Source of the DNA: Mesorhizobium sp.
Lineage (GTDB): Bacteria; Pseudomonadota; Alphaproteobacteria; Rhizobiales; Rhizobiaceae
Reading direction: 5' to 3'
Length of the DNA: 59,508 nucleotides
Assembly (NCBI RefSeq): GCF_024509055.1
Contig: NZ_JANINM010000083.1
Coordinates: 1 to 59,508 of the forward strand
In this document: positions 16,221 to 25,592 of the stretch, one piece after another
Numbering within the stretch: the stretch's first letter is position 1
How the letters are laid out: each line of letters begins with the position of its first letter
Position numbers and translations under genes: made by a program
Notes under the pieces: generated by a model
The model's input: the letters and a program-made list of their open reading frames with translations, nothing else
Told to the model about the DNA's origin: nothing
Databases searched by the model: none

Positions 16221-16239
16221 AAGCGGCATTCCTCGCGAT

Positions 16240-17382
16240 CTACGACTGGAGACGGTGAGGATCGTTCAGTAGGACCGATCGAAGGCCTTCGACCGCTCCG
16301 TCGATTTGTCCGGGCGTCGTCTCGCGCCCGAGGCTGAAGCGAATCGCACCCATGCCGACATCTGGTGCGACACCCATGGCCTGGAGGACCGGCGACAGAG
16401 TGACTCGACCGGCATGGCAGGCCGATCCCGTCGATGCGGCGATCTCAGGCAAACGTGCGAGGATGTCGGCACCGGTCCGGCCCGGAAACGATACGTTCAA
16501 CGTGTTGGGCAAGCGCTCCGAGCTATGTCCGTTGAGGACGACACGGTTGCCGAAGGTTTCCCGTAGGCTGGACCAGAAAATGTCGCGCAACCGCTGCACC
16601 GTCGGCATCCCGATCCAGTCCATGGCAGACTTGCAGGCCTCTCCCAGGGCGGCCGCCATAAGGACGCTTTCGGTGCCGGCGCGGCGTCCTCCTTCGTGTC
16701 CGGCGCCATGGATCAGCGGCTCGAGCGTCGTTTCGTTGCGGACGTAGAGGGCGCCGACGCCCTTGGGAGCGTAGAGCTTGTGTCCGGCCACCGAAAGGAA
16801 ATCGACGCCGAGGTTGTCTACGTTGGTCTCGATCTTTCCGACCGATTGGGCCGCGTCGGTATGGAAGCGTATGTCGAATTCGCGCGCGATCGCGCCTATC
16901 TCTTCGATCGGTTGGATGGTTCCTGTCTCGTTGTTTGCGTGCATGATGCTGATCAAGATCGTGCGCGAGTTGACGGCGCGTCGAACGAGATCAGGGTCCA
17001 ATCGACCGGCCCCGTCGACGGGCAGAAACGTCACTTCGGCGCCGAGGCGCTCGAGAAAGGCGAGGGGCTTGAGGACGGCTGGATGCTCGGTGGCTTGGGT
17101 GATGATGTGATTGCCTTTGTCCCGGAGCGCGAAGAATGTCCCCTTGATGGCCAGGTTGTTCGCTTCGCTTCCGCCACTGGTGAAGACGATTTCCTTCGGA
17201 CTCGCGCCGATCAGGGTCGCAACCTGCTTTCTCGCCCGGAAAAGAACTCCTGCTGCTCGGTGCGAGGCCCAGTGCTCGCTCGAAGGATTGCCGAAGAGGT
17301 CCCCCAGCAGGGGACGCATCACCGCGGACACCCTGGGGTCGATCGGTGTGCTTGCGTTGTAGTCGAGATATATGCCCGTCAT
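16240..17382 (-). CDS. cysteine desulfurase (IscS/NifS-like)
   Basis: 380 aa from ATG 17382 (MTGIYLDYNAST). PLP-dependent class V aminotransferase fold: EHPAVLKPL with the aromatic-stacking His, HANNETGTIQP, FHTDAAQS, the Schiff-base lysine in AGHKLYAPKG and the sulfur-carrying cysteine in STGSACHAG. It removes sulfur from cysteine as an enzyme persulfide. In this operon, with two persulfide-dioxygenase-like proteins and a rhodanese-fused regulator, it most likely serves sulfur trafficking or detoxification rather than general Fe-S assembly (no iscU or similar nearby). Confidence 0.93.
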   Translation of the reverse strand: MTGIYLDYNASTPIDPRVSAVMRPLLGDLFGNPSSEHWASHRAAGVLFRARKQVATLIGASPKEIVFTSGGSEANNLAIKGTFFALRDKGNHIITQATEHPAVLKPLAFLERLGAEVTFLPVDGAGRLDPDLVRRAVNSRTILISIMHANNETGTIQPIEEIGAIAREFDIRFHTDAAQSVGKIETNVDNLGVDFLSVAGHKLYAPKGVGALYVRNETTLEPLIHGAGHEGGRRAGTESVLMAAALGEACKSAMDWIGMPTVQRLRDIFWSSLRETFGNRVVLNGHSSERLPNTLNVSFPGRTGADILARLPEIAASTGSACHAGRVTLSPVLQAMGVAPDVGMGAIRFSLGRETTPGQIDGAVEGLRSVLLNDPHRLQS

Positions 17383-17419
17383 GTCCGATAGACCTCTGCA
17401 CCGGTCGGGTGCCGCCACA

Positions 17420-18658
17420 TCAGTGGTGTTCTTTCATTGCGACTGCGACGATCGCGCCTGATAGAAAAGTCAGAGCTCCGATGGCGAGGATGGCGGCCGC
17501 GAAGCCGAAACGATCGGCGATCAGTCCGGCCGACAGCGCGCCGATCGCATAGCCAAGGTCGCGCCAGAAGCGATAGACGCTCAGCGAGCGCGCGCGCCAA
17601 CTCGGATGAGAAGCGTCGGAAACCGCCGCGATGAGGCTCGGATAGACCATCGCCGTGCCGAGGCCGAGAAGGACGCTCGCGACGAACCACCAGGCGAACT
17701 GTCCCGTCAGTCCGGTGAGCACCAAGCCGGCGGCCTGTACCCACATGCCGCCGACGATGAGGCCCTTGCGGCCCCATCGATCGCTCAGGGGGCCCGTGAT
17801 CGTCTGTCCGACGCCCCACACCATGGGATAGACCGCCTTCAGGATGCCGACGCGCTCGACGCCGAGTCCCAATGCGGTGAAGTAGAGCGGAAAGATGCCC
17901 CAGCTCATGCCGTCGTTGAGATTGTTGATGAGACCGGCCTGCGAAGCCGCGAAAAGATTGCGGTCCTTGAAGGAAGTGAGTGCGAACACTTCGCGGAACG
18001 AGAGTTGAGATGGCGGCTTGGCCAGACCGCTCGCCTCCAGACGGACGTGCTGGCGCGTGTCCCGTACCGCCAGAATCGAAAGCGACAGGCCCGCGATGGC
18101 GTAGAAGACCCCGAGATAGATCGGCACCGGTCGCAGTCCGTAGCTGCTGGCGAGATAGCCCGTCAGGAAGGCCGTCACGCCGACCGCGAAGTAGCCGGCG
18201 AACTCGTTCAGGCCGACTGCGAGGCCGCGCCCCTTGGGGCCGACCAGGTCCACCTTCATGATGACCGTCATCGACCAGGCGAAGCCTTGGCTCAGACCGA
18301 GCAGCACGTTAGCCGCCACGATCCAGCCCCAGCTCGGTGCCGCGATGATCATCAGGGGAACGGGAAGGCCTAGCAGCCAGCCGGTGATGAGGACGCTCTT
18401 TCGCCCCCAACTGTCGGCGAGCTGTCCGGACACGAGGTTCGCTAGGGCCTTGACGACTCCGAAGCTGATGATGAACGAGCTGATCAGCGTCGTGGACTCG
18501 ATGTGGAATTGCTCCGAGCCGATCAGGGGCACCACGGTCCGCTCGATGCCCACCATGCCGCCGACGAAGGCGTTGATCAGAACCAGGAGCGAGAACTGCT
18601 GCCAGTTCTCCTTCAGACCGAGCCTGGTTCCTGTTTCGGAGTGGGGCGCGCTGGTCAT
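17420..18658 (-). CDS. MFS transporter
   Basis: 412 aa with about 12 hydrophobic segments and the MFS loop signature DSWGRKSV between helices 2 and 3, repeated as DRWGRKGL in the second half. Its start overlaps the stop of the upstream MBL gene by 4 bp, and cysteine desulfurase follows 37 bp later, so it belongs to the operator-controlled leftward operon. Substrate unknown; export of a sulfur compound or drug is possible from context only. Confidence 0.9.
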   Translation of the reverse strand: MTSAPHSETGTRLGLKENWQQFSLLVLINAFVGGMVGIERTVVPLIGSEQFHIESTTLISSFIISFGVVKALANLVSGQLADSWGRKSVLITGWLLGLPVPLMIIAAPSWGWIVAANVLLGLSQGFAWSMTVIMKVDLVGPKGRGLAVGLNEFAGYFAVGVTAFLTGYLASSYGLRPVPIYLGVFYAIAGLSLSILAVRDTRQHVRLEASGLAKPPSQLSFREVFALTSFKDRNLFAASQAGLINNLNDGMSWGIFPLYFTALGLGVERVGILKAVYPMVWGVGQTITGPLSDRWGRKGLIVGGMWVQAAGLVLTGLTGQFAWWFVASVLLGLGTAMVYPSLIAAVSDASHPSWRARSLSVYRFWRDLGYAIGALSAGLIADRFGFAAAILAIGALTFLSGAIVAVAMKEHH

Positions 18659-19398
18659 GGCAACTCCGCGGCCAAAGGGCGCCCCGAATTAGTTGCGCGC
18701 AGCCACCCCGCCCGTGGAGGCGGGGGCGGAATGTCCTCCAGCATGAAGCCGACGAACTCGGCCTCGTCGTCGATGCGGAACGCTTTGTTGAACCGCTTTT
18801 CGAAACCGAGGGTCGACACCGGATTGGCACTCAGGCTTCGTCCGCAGACCGATCCCGCGTAAGCCCCGGGAAGCACCGTCAGATGGTCCGGCAACGACTT
18901 CAGGTTCCGAATGCTTCGGAATAGGTCCCTCGCACCCTGTTCGGCGCTCGTTGCCAATTCGGTCCGGCCGACGTCGCCGATCATCAGCGTGTGGCCGGTC
19001 GCGACGAACCAAGGATCGTTCGCGCGGGTGCGGTCCGTTACCAGCAGACAGATGTGCTCCGGCGTGTGGCCGGGCGTGTGCATCACCTCGATGACCACGT
19101 TTCCGAGCCCGATCTCCTCGCCGTCCTCGACTGGTTGGAAGGGGATCGAGACGTCGGCCTTTGAAGAGAGGATGTATTTGGCGCCGGCCGTGGCCAGCCC
19201 AGGCCAGGTCGAGATGTGGTCGGCGTGGACGTGCGTGTCGATGACGTAGTCGATCTTCACGGCCATGGACTCGGCGGCGCTCAGATAGGTGTCCGGATCG
19301 GCGAGGGGATCGATGATCGCCGCCGTTCCCTTGCCGCCGCAGCCGACGAGGTAGGAGATTCCGACCGGATCGGTATGCAGGAATTGTCGAAGGATCAT
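18655..19398 (-). CDS. MBL-fold hydrolase, persulfide-dioxygenase-like (copy 1)
   Basis: 247 aa from ATG 19398 (GGAGCG upstream); an in-frame start at 19437 would run into the operator. Motifs: DTHVHADH, HTPGHTPEH, GHTLMIGDVGRTEL and LPGAYAGSVCG. As in the paralogue at 15462, the usual metal-bridging Asp is His and the late His is Ala. The C-terminus carries NPVSTLGFEKRFNKAF, also shared with the paralogue. First gene of the leftward operon MBL-MFS-desulfurase-MBL-DUF1127, 33 bp from the operator at 19431. Confidence 0.85.
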   Translation of the reverse strand: MILRQFLHTDPVGISYLVGCGGKGTAAIIDPLADPDTYLSAAESMAVKIDYVIDTHVHADHISTWPGLATAGAKYILSSKADVSIPFQPVEDGEEIGLGNVVIEVMHTPGHTPEHICLLVTDRTRANDPWFVATGHTLMIGDVGRTELATSAEQGARDLFRSIRNLKSLPDHLTVLPGAYAGSVCGRSLSANPVSTLGFEKRFNKAFRIDDEAEFVGFMLEDIPPPPPRAGWLRATNSGRPLAAELP

Positions 19399-19430
19399 GG
19401 CTTGCGCTCCGAGGTGTTCGTCGCTAGGAA

Positions 19431-19453
19431 CATTCAATCAATCTGCTGAATGA
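19431..19453. promoter_or_regulatory. operator copy 1 (probable ArsR-rhodanese/BigR-like site)
   Basis: CATTCAATCAAT, two variable bases, then GCTGAATGA. It lies between the divergent MBL operon and the MFS gene at 19472. It matches 20759-20781 at 21 of 23 positions and 27372-27394 (opposite orientation) at about 17 of 21 fixed positions. The ATTCA...TGAAT inverted ends suit an ArsR-family dimer. Confidence 0.65.
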
Positions 19454-19471
19454 TTATGCGATGAGGCGCGA

Positions 19472-20716
19472 ATGTCAATGCCCCGACCGAAGTCGGTTCT
19501 GAGTTCCCTGCGCCCGGCGCTCCCGATCCTGATCGGCGCCTCTGTCATGCTCAGCATGGCGATGGGGCTGCGTCAGAGCCTCGGCATCTTCGTGCCGCCC
19601 TTGACGCGCGACATCGGCATCTCGGTCGGGGATTTCACTATCGCGGTCGCGATTCAGAATCTGGCCTGGGGCGCGCTGCAGCCGTTTGTGGGCGCATTGG
19701 CGGTGAGGATCGGCTTCCGTCCGCTGATGGTCGGCGGATCGCTGCTCTTCGTCGCGGGTCTCGTCCTGCTCGCGACGGCGCACGGATTGTTGAGTATCGT
19801 CCTTGGGGCGGGCGTCGCGATCGGCGCCGCGCTGGCGGCGACCGGTACGGCAATCGCGATGTCGGTGGCTTCGCGAGCCGTGTCGCCTCGACTGCGCAGC
19901 ACCGTGCTTGGGGTCGTTTCCGCCGCCGGATCGTTGGGATCGTTGTTGGCCGCGCCCATCGGTCAGGCCGCCTCCCAGACGTGGGGTTGGCGCATGGGAG
20001 CCGTCACCTTCGTGATCCTGGCGCTCGTCATGCTGCCTACAGCGTGGATGGCCGGCAAGGTCGACGGCGCCTCGGCGCCGGCCGCACCGAGCGGCACCGA
20101 CGATCGGAGCGCGGGACAGGCGCTCGGAAGCGCGTTACGGCACGTTCCTTTCGTCGTCATGACTCTGGCCTACGCCGTGTGCGGCATGCAGCTCATTTTT
20201 CTCACGACGCACCTCCCGACCTATCTGGATGTCTGCGGGATGGATCCGATGCTGTCGGCGGAAGCGCTCAGCCTGATCGGCGGCTTCAACGTTCTGGGCA
20301 GCCTTTTTTTCGGCTGGGCGGGCGGACGCTTCAACAAGCTGCTGCTGCTAGGCACCATCTACGTGCTGCGCTCGCTCGGCTTTATCTGGTATTTCCACGT
20401 GCTGCCGACGCCGGGAAGCACGCTGGTGTTTGCGGGCATCATGGGTTTCCTGTGGCTCGGCGTGGCGCCGCTGATGCAGGGCTGGGTCGCCCAGACTTTC
20501 GGCCTTCGCTGGCAGGCGATGATTTCCGGGATCGCCTTCTTCAGCCACCAACTCGGCAGCTTCGCCGGCGCGTTCGGCGGCGGCCTGCTCTACGATCTGT
20601 CCCAGAATTACGACGTGGCGTGGCGGGTCGGCGCGGCGATGGGCATCATCGTCGGCACCATCCAGATTGTCTTCGCGTTCATGGCCGAAGCCCGGTTTCC
20701 GCGCCTGGCGACGTAA
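19472..20716 (+). CDS. MFS transporter
   Basis: 414 aa, about 12 transmembrane segments, starting LSSLRPALPILIGASVMLSMAMGLRQSLGIF. That LRQSLGIFVPPLTRD wording and the C-terminal FFSHQLGSFAGAFGGG are typical of the oxalate/formate-antiporter-like MFS branch. ATG 19472 with GAGGCG upstream. It diverges from the MBL operon and shares its operator. Substrate unknown; a monocarboxylate or sulfonate is possible. Confidence 0.9.
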   Translation: MSMPRPKSVLSSLRPALPILIGASVMLSMAMGLRQSLGIFVPPLTRDIGISVGDFTIAVAIQNLAWGALQPFVGALAVRIGFRPLMVGGSLLFVAGLVLLATAHGLLSIVLGAGVAIGAALAATGTAIAMSVASRAVSPRLRSTVLGVVSAAGSLGSLLAAPIGQAASQTWGWRMGAVTFVILALVMLPTAWMAGKVDGASAPAAPSGTDDRSAGQALGSALRHVPFVVMTLAYAVCGMQLIFLTTHLPTYLDVCGMDPMLSAEALSLIGGFNVLGSLFFGWAGGRFNKLLLLGTIYVLRSLGFIWYFHVLPTPGSTLVFAGIMGFLWLGVAPLMQGWVAQTFGLRWQAMISGIAFFSHQLGSFAGAFGGGLLYDLSQNYDVAWRVGAAMGIIVGTIQIVFAFMAEARFPRLAT

Positions 20717-20758
20717 CGACCGGGTTCACGGTCTTGTGCGACAGGCCGGCGATCGCTA

Positions 20759-20781
20759 CATTCAATCAATTCGCTGAATGA
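20759..20781. promoter_or_regulatory. operator copy 2, in front of the ArsR-rhodanese gene
   Basis: Nearly identical to 19431-19453 (only the two central bases differ). It overlaps the region just before the ArsR-rhodanese start at 20796, pointing to autoregulation. Confidence 0.65.
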
Positions 20782-20795
20782 CGCGATCGAGGATC

Positions 20796-21464
20796 ATGTC
20801 GGAAAACGGACCGAAACAATCGATTTACGAAAGTCTCGCCGAAGTGGCTCAGGCGCTCGGTCACGCCCATCGGCTCGAGCTCATCGAGCACATGGCGCAA
20901 GGCGCTCGCAGCGTCGAGGAACTTTCGGAACGCGCGAAACTGAGTTTCGCCAACACGTCCCGCCATCTCCAGATCCTTAGGCGGGCGCGCCTGGTCGACA
21001 CCGAGCGGCGCGGCAAACACGTCCTCTACCGGCTGGCCGGCGACGCCGAAGTGGTCGCCTTGATCAAGTCGCTAGGCCGTGTCGGCGAACGTAACGTCGC
21101 CGAAATCGGCCGCGTCGTGACCGACTACTTCCAGGCGCGTGATGCGCTCGAACCGGTATCGCGCGACGATCTCGTCGCGAGGTTGCGCAACGGGCGCGTG
21201 ACCGTGCTCGACGTCCGCCCCGAAGACGAGTTCGCGCTTGGTCATCTGCCCGGGGCGCTCAATATTCCGTTCGGCGAGCTCGAAAAGCGCCTGACGGACC
21301 TTCCGAAGAGCCGCGAGGTCATCGCCTATTGCCGCGGTCCTTACTGCGTCCTGTCCTTCGAAGCCGTCGCCAAGCTCAGGAAGCGCGGCTACAAGATCCG
21401 CCGTCTCGAGGACGGCTATCCGGAATGGAAGGCCGCCGGCCTTCCGGTCGAAACGGCCGCCTGA
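20796..21464 (+). CDS. ArsR-family regulator fused to rhodanese domain
   Basis: 222 aa from ATG 20796; an earlier ATG at 20778 overlaps the operator. The N-terminal winged HTH reads AQALGHAHRLELIEHMAQGARSVEEL...SRHLQILRRARLVDTERRGKHVLYRL (ArsR). The C-terminal rhodanese domain has the active loop YCRGPYC, whose first Cys can carry a persulfide. ArsR-rhodanese proteins are thought to sense sulfane sulfur or related species and to derepress detoxification genes. Three operator copies in this block are the likely targets. A nucleoside phosphorylase gene follows after 19 bp. Confidence 0.93.
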   Translation: MSENGPKQSIYESLAEVAQALGHAHRLELIEHMAQGARSVEELSERAKLSFANTSRHLQILRRARLVDTERRGKHVLYRLAGDAEVVALIKSLGRVGERNVAEIGRVVTDYFQARDALEPVSRDDLVARLRNGRVTVLDVRPEDEFALGHLPGALNIPFGELEKRLTDLPKSREVIAYCRGPYCVLSFEAVAKLRKRGYKIRRLEDGYPEWKAAGLPVETAA

Positions 21465-21483
21465 CGATTTCGGGGCGCGAACG

Positions 21484-22299
21484 ATGGTCGAGAACATGGA
21501 TCGCGCGGATGCTGCTTGGCCTATCGTCGACGGCAAGGATCACGACGGCACCTCCGTCTTCAAGCCCGAAGCTCTGCTGCGGGAAGCCCGACGTCAGCGG
21601 CGGCTGCAGACCATCGCCGTCCCCGAAATCTGCGTGCTCGATCCCGACGGCGATGTCGTCCGTTACCTCGAGCGGACTGGCATCGGCCGGCAGCACGAAG
21701 GCTGGGCCTGCTACCACACCGAACTTCTGGCTTTCGAACTCGACGGCGTGGGCGAGGTCGGGATCTTGGGCTGCGCCGTAGGCGCACCTTTCGCGGTGCT
21801 CGTCGCCGAGCAGCTTTTCGCGTCCGGATGCCGCCTGTTGGTCAGCGTCACTTCGGCCGGTCAGATCGTCCCGATGGGACCTACGCCGTACTTCGTCCTG
21901 ATCGAACGCGCGCTGCGCGACGAGGGGACGAGCTATCATTATCTGCCGGGCTCGACCTTCTCGGAGGCGCCGGATCCGTCGCTTCTCGACCGCGTCGAGC
22001 GGGCTGGGCGGTCGCTTCCGGAGAAACTGCATCGGGGCTCGACTTGGACGACGGATGCACCCTATCGGGAGACCGAAGCGGCGATTGCGCGCGCACGCGA
22101 CTTGGGAACGCTCGCCGTGGAGATGGAGGCTGCGGCCCTCTACGCCTTCGCCTCGACCAGTGGCAACGCTGTCGTCTGCTTCGCGCACGTCACGAATTCC
22201 ATGGCGCAGACCGAGGGCGACTTCGAAAAAGGCGAGGCCGACGGCGTCAAAGCGACGCTTGCGGTCGTCGCCGCTGCGGCTCGCGGCTGGAGAGGTTAG
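21484..22299 (+). CDS. nucleoside phosphorylase family protein
   Basis: 271 aa of the PNP/UDP phosphorylase superfamily: GCAVGAPFAVLVAEQLFASGCR, SVTSAGQIVP and TLAVEMEAAALYAFA, where the E-M-E contacts ribose. It cleaves a nucleoside with phosphate (or water), giving base and ribose phosphate; the specific base is not evident. The link to a sulfur operon could mean methylthioadenosine-type salvage, but this is not shown. It lies 19 bp after the ArsR-rhodanese gene and 114 bp before the FTR1 gene. Confidence 0.85.
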   Translation: MVENMDRADAAWPIVDGKDHDGTSVFKPEALLREARRQRRLQTIAVPEICVLDPDGDVVRYLERTGIGRQHEGWACYHTELLAFELDGVGEVGILGCAVGAPFAVLVAEQLFASGCRLLVSVTSAGQIVPMGPTPYFVLIERALRDEGTSYHYLPGSTFSEAPDPSLLDRVERAGRSLPEKLHRGSTWTTDAPYRETEAAIARARDLGTLAVEMEAAALYAFASTSGNAVVCFAHVTNSMAQTEGDFEKGEADGVKATLAVVAAAARGWRG

Positions 22300-22413
22300 T
22301 CGGCGGCTTCAACAACAGGTTACATGGCCGCCGTTTAGAAGGGCTCCATTTGAAGCACGCCGGGGGCCGGCGCTACGAAGGTTAGTTCGTCGACAATTCC
22401 ATCGAGCCCGATA

Positions 22414-24321
22414 GTGAGCCTGAATTCTTCGTCTTTACTTTGCGCCGCAATCATCCTGCTGGCTTTCGTCTTCGGCGCTGCCAAGGCGGAGACGAGCGAC
22501 GTCGAGACGACCTGGCGCCTGCTCGACTACATCGCCGTCGATTACGCGGGTGCGGTCTCGCACGGTCAGATCTCGAGTCCTTCGGAATATGCCGAGCAGA
22601 GCGAGTTTGCTGCGACCGTCAGCAAAAAGCTGGCGGCGCTGCAGCCGAAGCCGGAAAGGCAGGCGCTTCTCGCCGAGGCGGATCGGCTGAAGCAGGCGAT
22701 CGCCGCCAAGGCCGAACCCCAGCAGGTCGCGGAGATCGCTCACGGCTTGGCGGCCGCACTTCTTGTGGCCTATCCCGTGCCTCTTGCGCCGACCAAAGCT
22801 CCGGATCCCGCGCGCGGGGCCGCGCTCTATGGCCAGAACTGCGCCGCCTGTCACGGCCAGGCCGGCGACGGCCATGGTCCGGATGCCGCCAAGCTCGACG
22901 CGCCTCCCATCGCATTTACCGACGTCGACCGAGCCCGGCAGCGCAGCATCTTCGGGCTCTACCAGGTCATCACGCAGGGCCTCGACGGTACGGCGATGGC
23001 GAGCTTCGACGGGCTGCCGGCCGACGACCGCTGGGCGCTGGCGTTCTACGCCGGCCGGTTTGCCTTTCCGGATGCCGCGGAAGGTGAGCGCATTTGGAAG
23101 CAGGATGCTTCGCTCCATCGACTTCTCCCGGATCTCAAGACGCTGGTCGGGACGACGCCTGCCGCGCTTGCCGCCGCGATCGGGCAGGACAAGGCCGATG
23201 CCCTCCAGGCCTATCTACGCCGCCACCCGGACGCGGTCGCGCAGCAAGACGGGTCGCTGTCTATCGTCCGCGGACGATTGTCGCAGAGCGTCGATGCGGT
23301 CAGGGCAGGTGACCGCAAGCGCGCCGGTGAGTTGGCCCTTTCCGCATATCTCGATGGGTTCGAGCCGATCGAACCGGCGCTGACCGCGAGCGATCGCACG
23401 CTCATGGAGCGGATCGAGGGACTGATGGGAGAGTATCGAGCCGCCGTACAGGGCGGCGAGACCGCCGACGCGCTGTCCGATCGCGTGCAGGTCATCGACG
23501 GTCTACTGGACGACGCGCAGGCCGCGCTCTCTCCGGACGCCACGAGCTCGGTCTCGACTTTTCTCGGTGCAGCGACGATCCTGCTGCGCGAGGGTCTCGA
23601 AGCGCTCCTCATCGTGGTCGCCATGATCGCCTTTCTCCGCAAGGCCGAACGCATGGAGGTCATGCCGTACGTACACGCAGGTTGGATCGGCGCGCTCGTC
23701 GCCGGCTTCCTGACCTGGGTCGTGGCGACGTGGGTCATCGGGATCAGCGGAGCGAGCCGCGAACTGACCGAAGGGTTCGGCTCGGTCTTCGCAGCGGTCG
23801 TGCTGCTGTCGGTCGGCATCTGGATGCACGGCAAGGCACAGGCCGATCAATGGCAGCGGTACATCCGCGAGAAGATGTCGAAGGCGCTGTCCGGCCGCTC
23901 GGCCTGGTTCTTGTTCGTCCTCGCGTTCGTCGTCGTGTACAGGGAGGTGTTCGAGACCATCCTGTTCTACGCGGCTCTCTGGCATCAAGGGAACGGTGGA
24001 GCGATCCTCGTCGGCGCGCTCGGCGCCTGCGTCGCGCTGGCGATCATCGCGTGGGCGATGCTGCGCTACAGCCGACGGCTGCCGATCGGCAAGTTCTTCA
24101 CTTACAGCTCATGGCTGATGGCGGTTCTCACGGTCGTTCTGGCGGGGAAGGGCATCTCGGCGCTGCAGGAGGCCGGCATCGTCGGCATCGCCCCGCTGCA
24201 CGTGGTGCCGCGCCTGTCGCTGGTCGGACTTTTCCCAACCGCACAGACCGTCGCCGCGCAGATCGCGATGATCGCCGCGCTGACCGTCGGCTTCGCTCTC
24301 AATCACCGCAAGTCCGTCTAG
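22414..24321 (+). CDS. FTR1-family iron permease with N-terminal cytochrome c domain
   Basis: 635 aa with GTG start. A signal peptide (SLLCAAIILLAFVFGAAKA) leads to a periplasmic region with a c-type haem site CAACH (about 143). Residues 385-630 form the FTR1 permease with two R-E-x-x-E elements, REGLEAL and REVFETIL, that bind ferric iron. The haem domain suggests coupling of ferrous-iron oxidation to uptake, as in FtrABCD/EfeUOB-like systems, here in one polypeptide. It has no separate partner gene. An iron role inside a sulfur/redox block fits metal-stress management. Confidence 0.92.
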   Translation: MSLNSSSLLCAAIILLAFVFGAAKAETSDVETTWRLLDYIAVDYAGAVSHGQISSPSEYAEQSEFAATVSKKLAALQPKPERQALLAEADRLKQAIAAKAEPQQVAEIAHGLAAALLVAYPVPLAPTKAPDPARGAALYGQNCAACHGQAGDGHGPDAAKLDAPPIAFTDVDRARQRSIFGLYQVITQGLDGTAMASFDGLPADDRWALAFYAGRFAFPDAAEGERIWKQDASLHRLLPDLKTLVGTTPAALAAAIGQDKADALQAYLRRHPDAVAQQDGSLSIVRGRLSQSVDAVRAGDRKRAGELALSAYLDGFEPIEPALTASDRTLMERIEGLMGEYRAAVQGGETADALSDRVQVIDGLLDDAQAALSPDATSSVSTFLGAATILLREGLEALLIVVAMIAFLRKAERMEVMPYVHAGWIGALVAGFLTWVVATWVIGISGASRELTEGFGSVFAAVVLLSVGIWMHGKAQADQWQRYIREKMSKALSGRSAWFLFVLAFVVVYREVFETILFYAALWHQGNGGAILVGALGACVALAIIAWAMLRYSRRLPIGKFFTYSSWLMAVLTVVLAGKGISALQEAGIVGIAPLHVVPRLSLVGLFPTAQTVAAQIAMIAALTVGFALNHRKSV

Positions 24322-24370
24322 GGGCACCAGCAGCGCCTGCAGCCATCGATGCCATGCTCATTGCGCGGCT

Positions 24371-25426
24371 CTAGTCGTCTTCGTCCTCGTCTTCCCGCAT
24401 GGATTCTCGAATGGAAGCGTAAGCTTTCGCGAAGACGAGGTTCGTCTTGTCGATGTCCACTTCGATGTATCGTTCCCTTACGATCGCGATGAGCTTCTCG
24501 AGATGGATCTTGAGCTGATGCCTTGCTGCGTCGATATCGTCCCACGCGCGCTTCTGCGCGTCATCGACGAGAAGGTCCATGTCTCCCGGACGCCCGAATG
24601 CCTGCCGGAAAGGATTGTTTGTGTCCCGATATTGTCCCGAGTGCGAGAGCGTCGCATGTAGCGCCTCAATGAGGCCATCCGTGACCGCCGTTAGGTCGGG
24701 GTCGTAGAACAGGAAATCGGATCGCCGGCGCAACTCCTCTACGCCGTCGGACATGAGCGCCGCCGAGTATTCGAGATACGCCGGCATCTGCAGGATGTGG
24801 TGATCGAGATGAGCCGTGTTGATGCGATGCAAGAACCAGCGCAGGTTCTCGATGTCACGCGACTTCTTAATTTGCTCCGGAGGTATTTCCTGGAGTTCCC
24901 GTGGCCTCTTCGGGTCGTCCGTCACGATCTGAGCTATCGCGGCCTGCGCGAGCTTCCGAAGGTCGTTTTCGTGACTCTTGCGGGCCTTGGCATCCGCCGA
25001 GAAATTGAACTTCGAGATGCGGTGGCGGTCGAAATCGAAAGGAAGGTCATCGAGTTCGGCGAGCGCCGTGTTGAAGAGCATGATGATTCTATTCCAGCCG
25101 AGCTCGGCGGACGCGATGCCGAGTTCGAAGGTCACGTTGGCGTTCGGAAGGCTCTTGCCCGTCTGCCCGGCGAGCCGGATCACGGTCGTGATGTCGCCGA
25201 CGAAGATGTCTGATTTGCAGATCTTGTCCGCCAGCGCATAAGGAATATAGGGCGAACCGGACACGTTGCTGGTCGCTTCTTCCAGAACGATGTCCACGGG
25301 GTAGTCCTTTTCGACCGCCGACATGGCGGTGCGGATCGCCGCGCGGATCGCTCGCGTCGTGATTTCCTGGTCCAGGTCGCTTTGCCAGGAGAAGAATATC
25401 CGGACCGTCTTGCGCGTTTCTGTCAT
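24371..25426 (-). CDS. TIR-like domain protein, putative stand-alone defence effector
   Basis: 351 aa. Residues 6-120 show the TIR-like/nucleotide-binding pattern: IFFSWQSD at the first strand, EEATSNVSGSPYIPYAL, IFVGDIT, and NANVTFELGIAS with a Glu (E101) in the catalytic position used by NADase TIR domains. The C-terminal 230 residues are helical and unrecognised, ending in an acidic tail. There is no membrane segment. It sits alone on the minus strand between the FTR1 and tRNA-editing genes, so it looks like an inserted single-gene defence unit. NADase activity is inferred from the motif only. Confidence 0.72.
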   Translation of the reverse strand: MTETRKTVRIFFSWQSDLDQEITTRAIRAAIRTAMSAVEKDYPVDIVLEEATSNVSGSPYIPYALADKICKSDIFVGDITTVIRLAGQTGKSLPNANVTFELGIASAELGWNRIIMLFNTALAELDDLPFDFDRHRISKFNFSADAKARKSHENDLRKLAQAAIAQIVTDDPKRPRELQEIPPEQIKKSRDIENLRWFLHRINTAHLDHHILQMPAYLEYSAALMSDGVEELRRRSDFLFYDPDLTAVTDGLIEALHATLSHSGQYRDTNNPFRQAFGRPGDMDLLVDDAQKRAWDDIDAARHQLKIHLEKLIAIVRERYIEVDIDKTNLVFAKAYASIRESMREDEDEDD

Positions 25427-25592
25427 GACCGACTATTTCCCGACGGGGTGTTCCGAACACCTCGGCAATACCGATAGGCCAAGGGATATAGGGGCCTTCG
25501 CGGCGGCGGGACAGTCGAAAAATGCGGCCGCTGACCACTCGCTGAGCGACGGCTCTTGCGCCAAAGCTGCCGCTGCGCGATCGGATGCGAAA

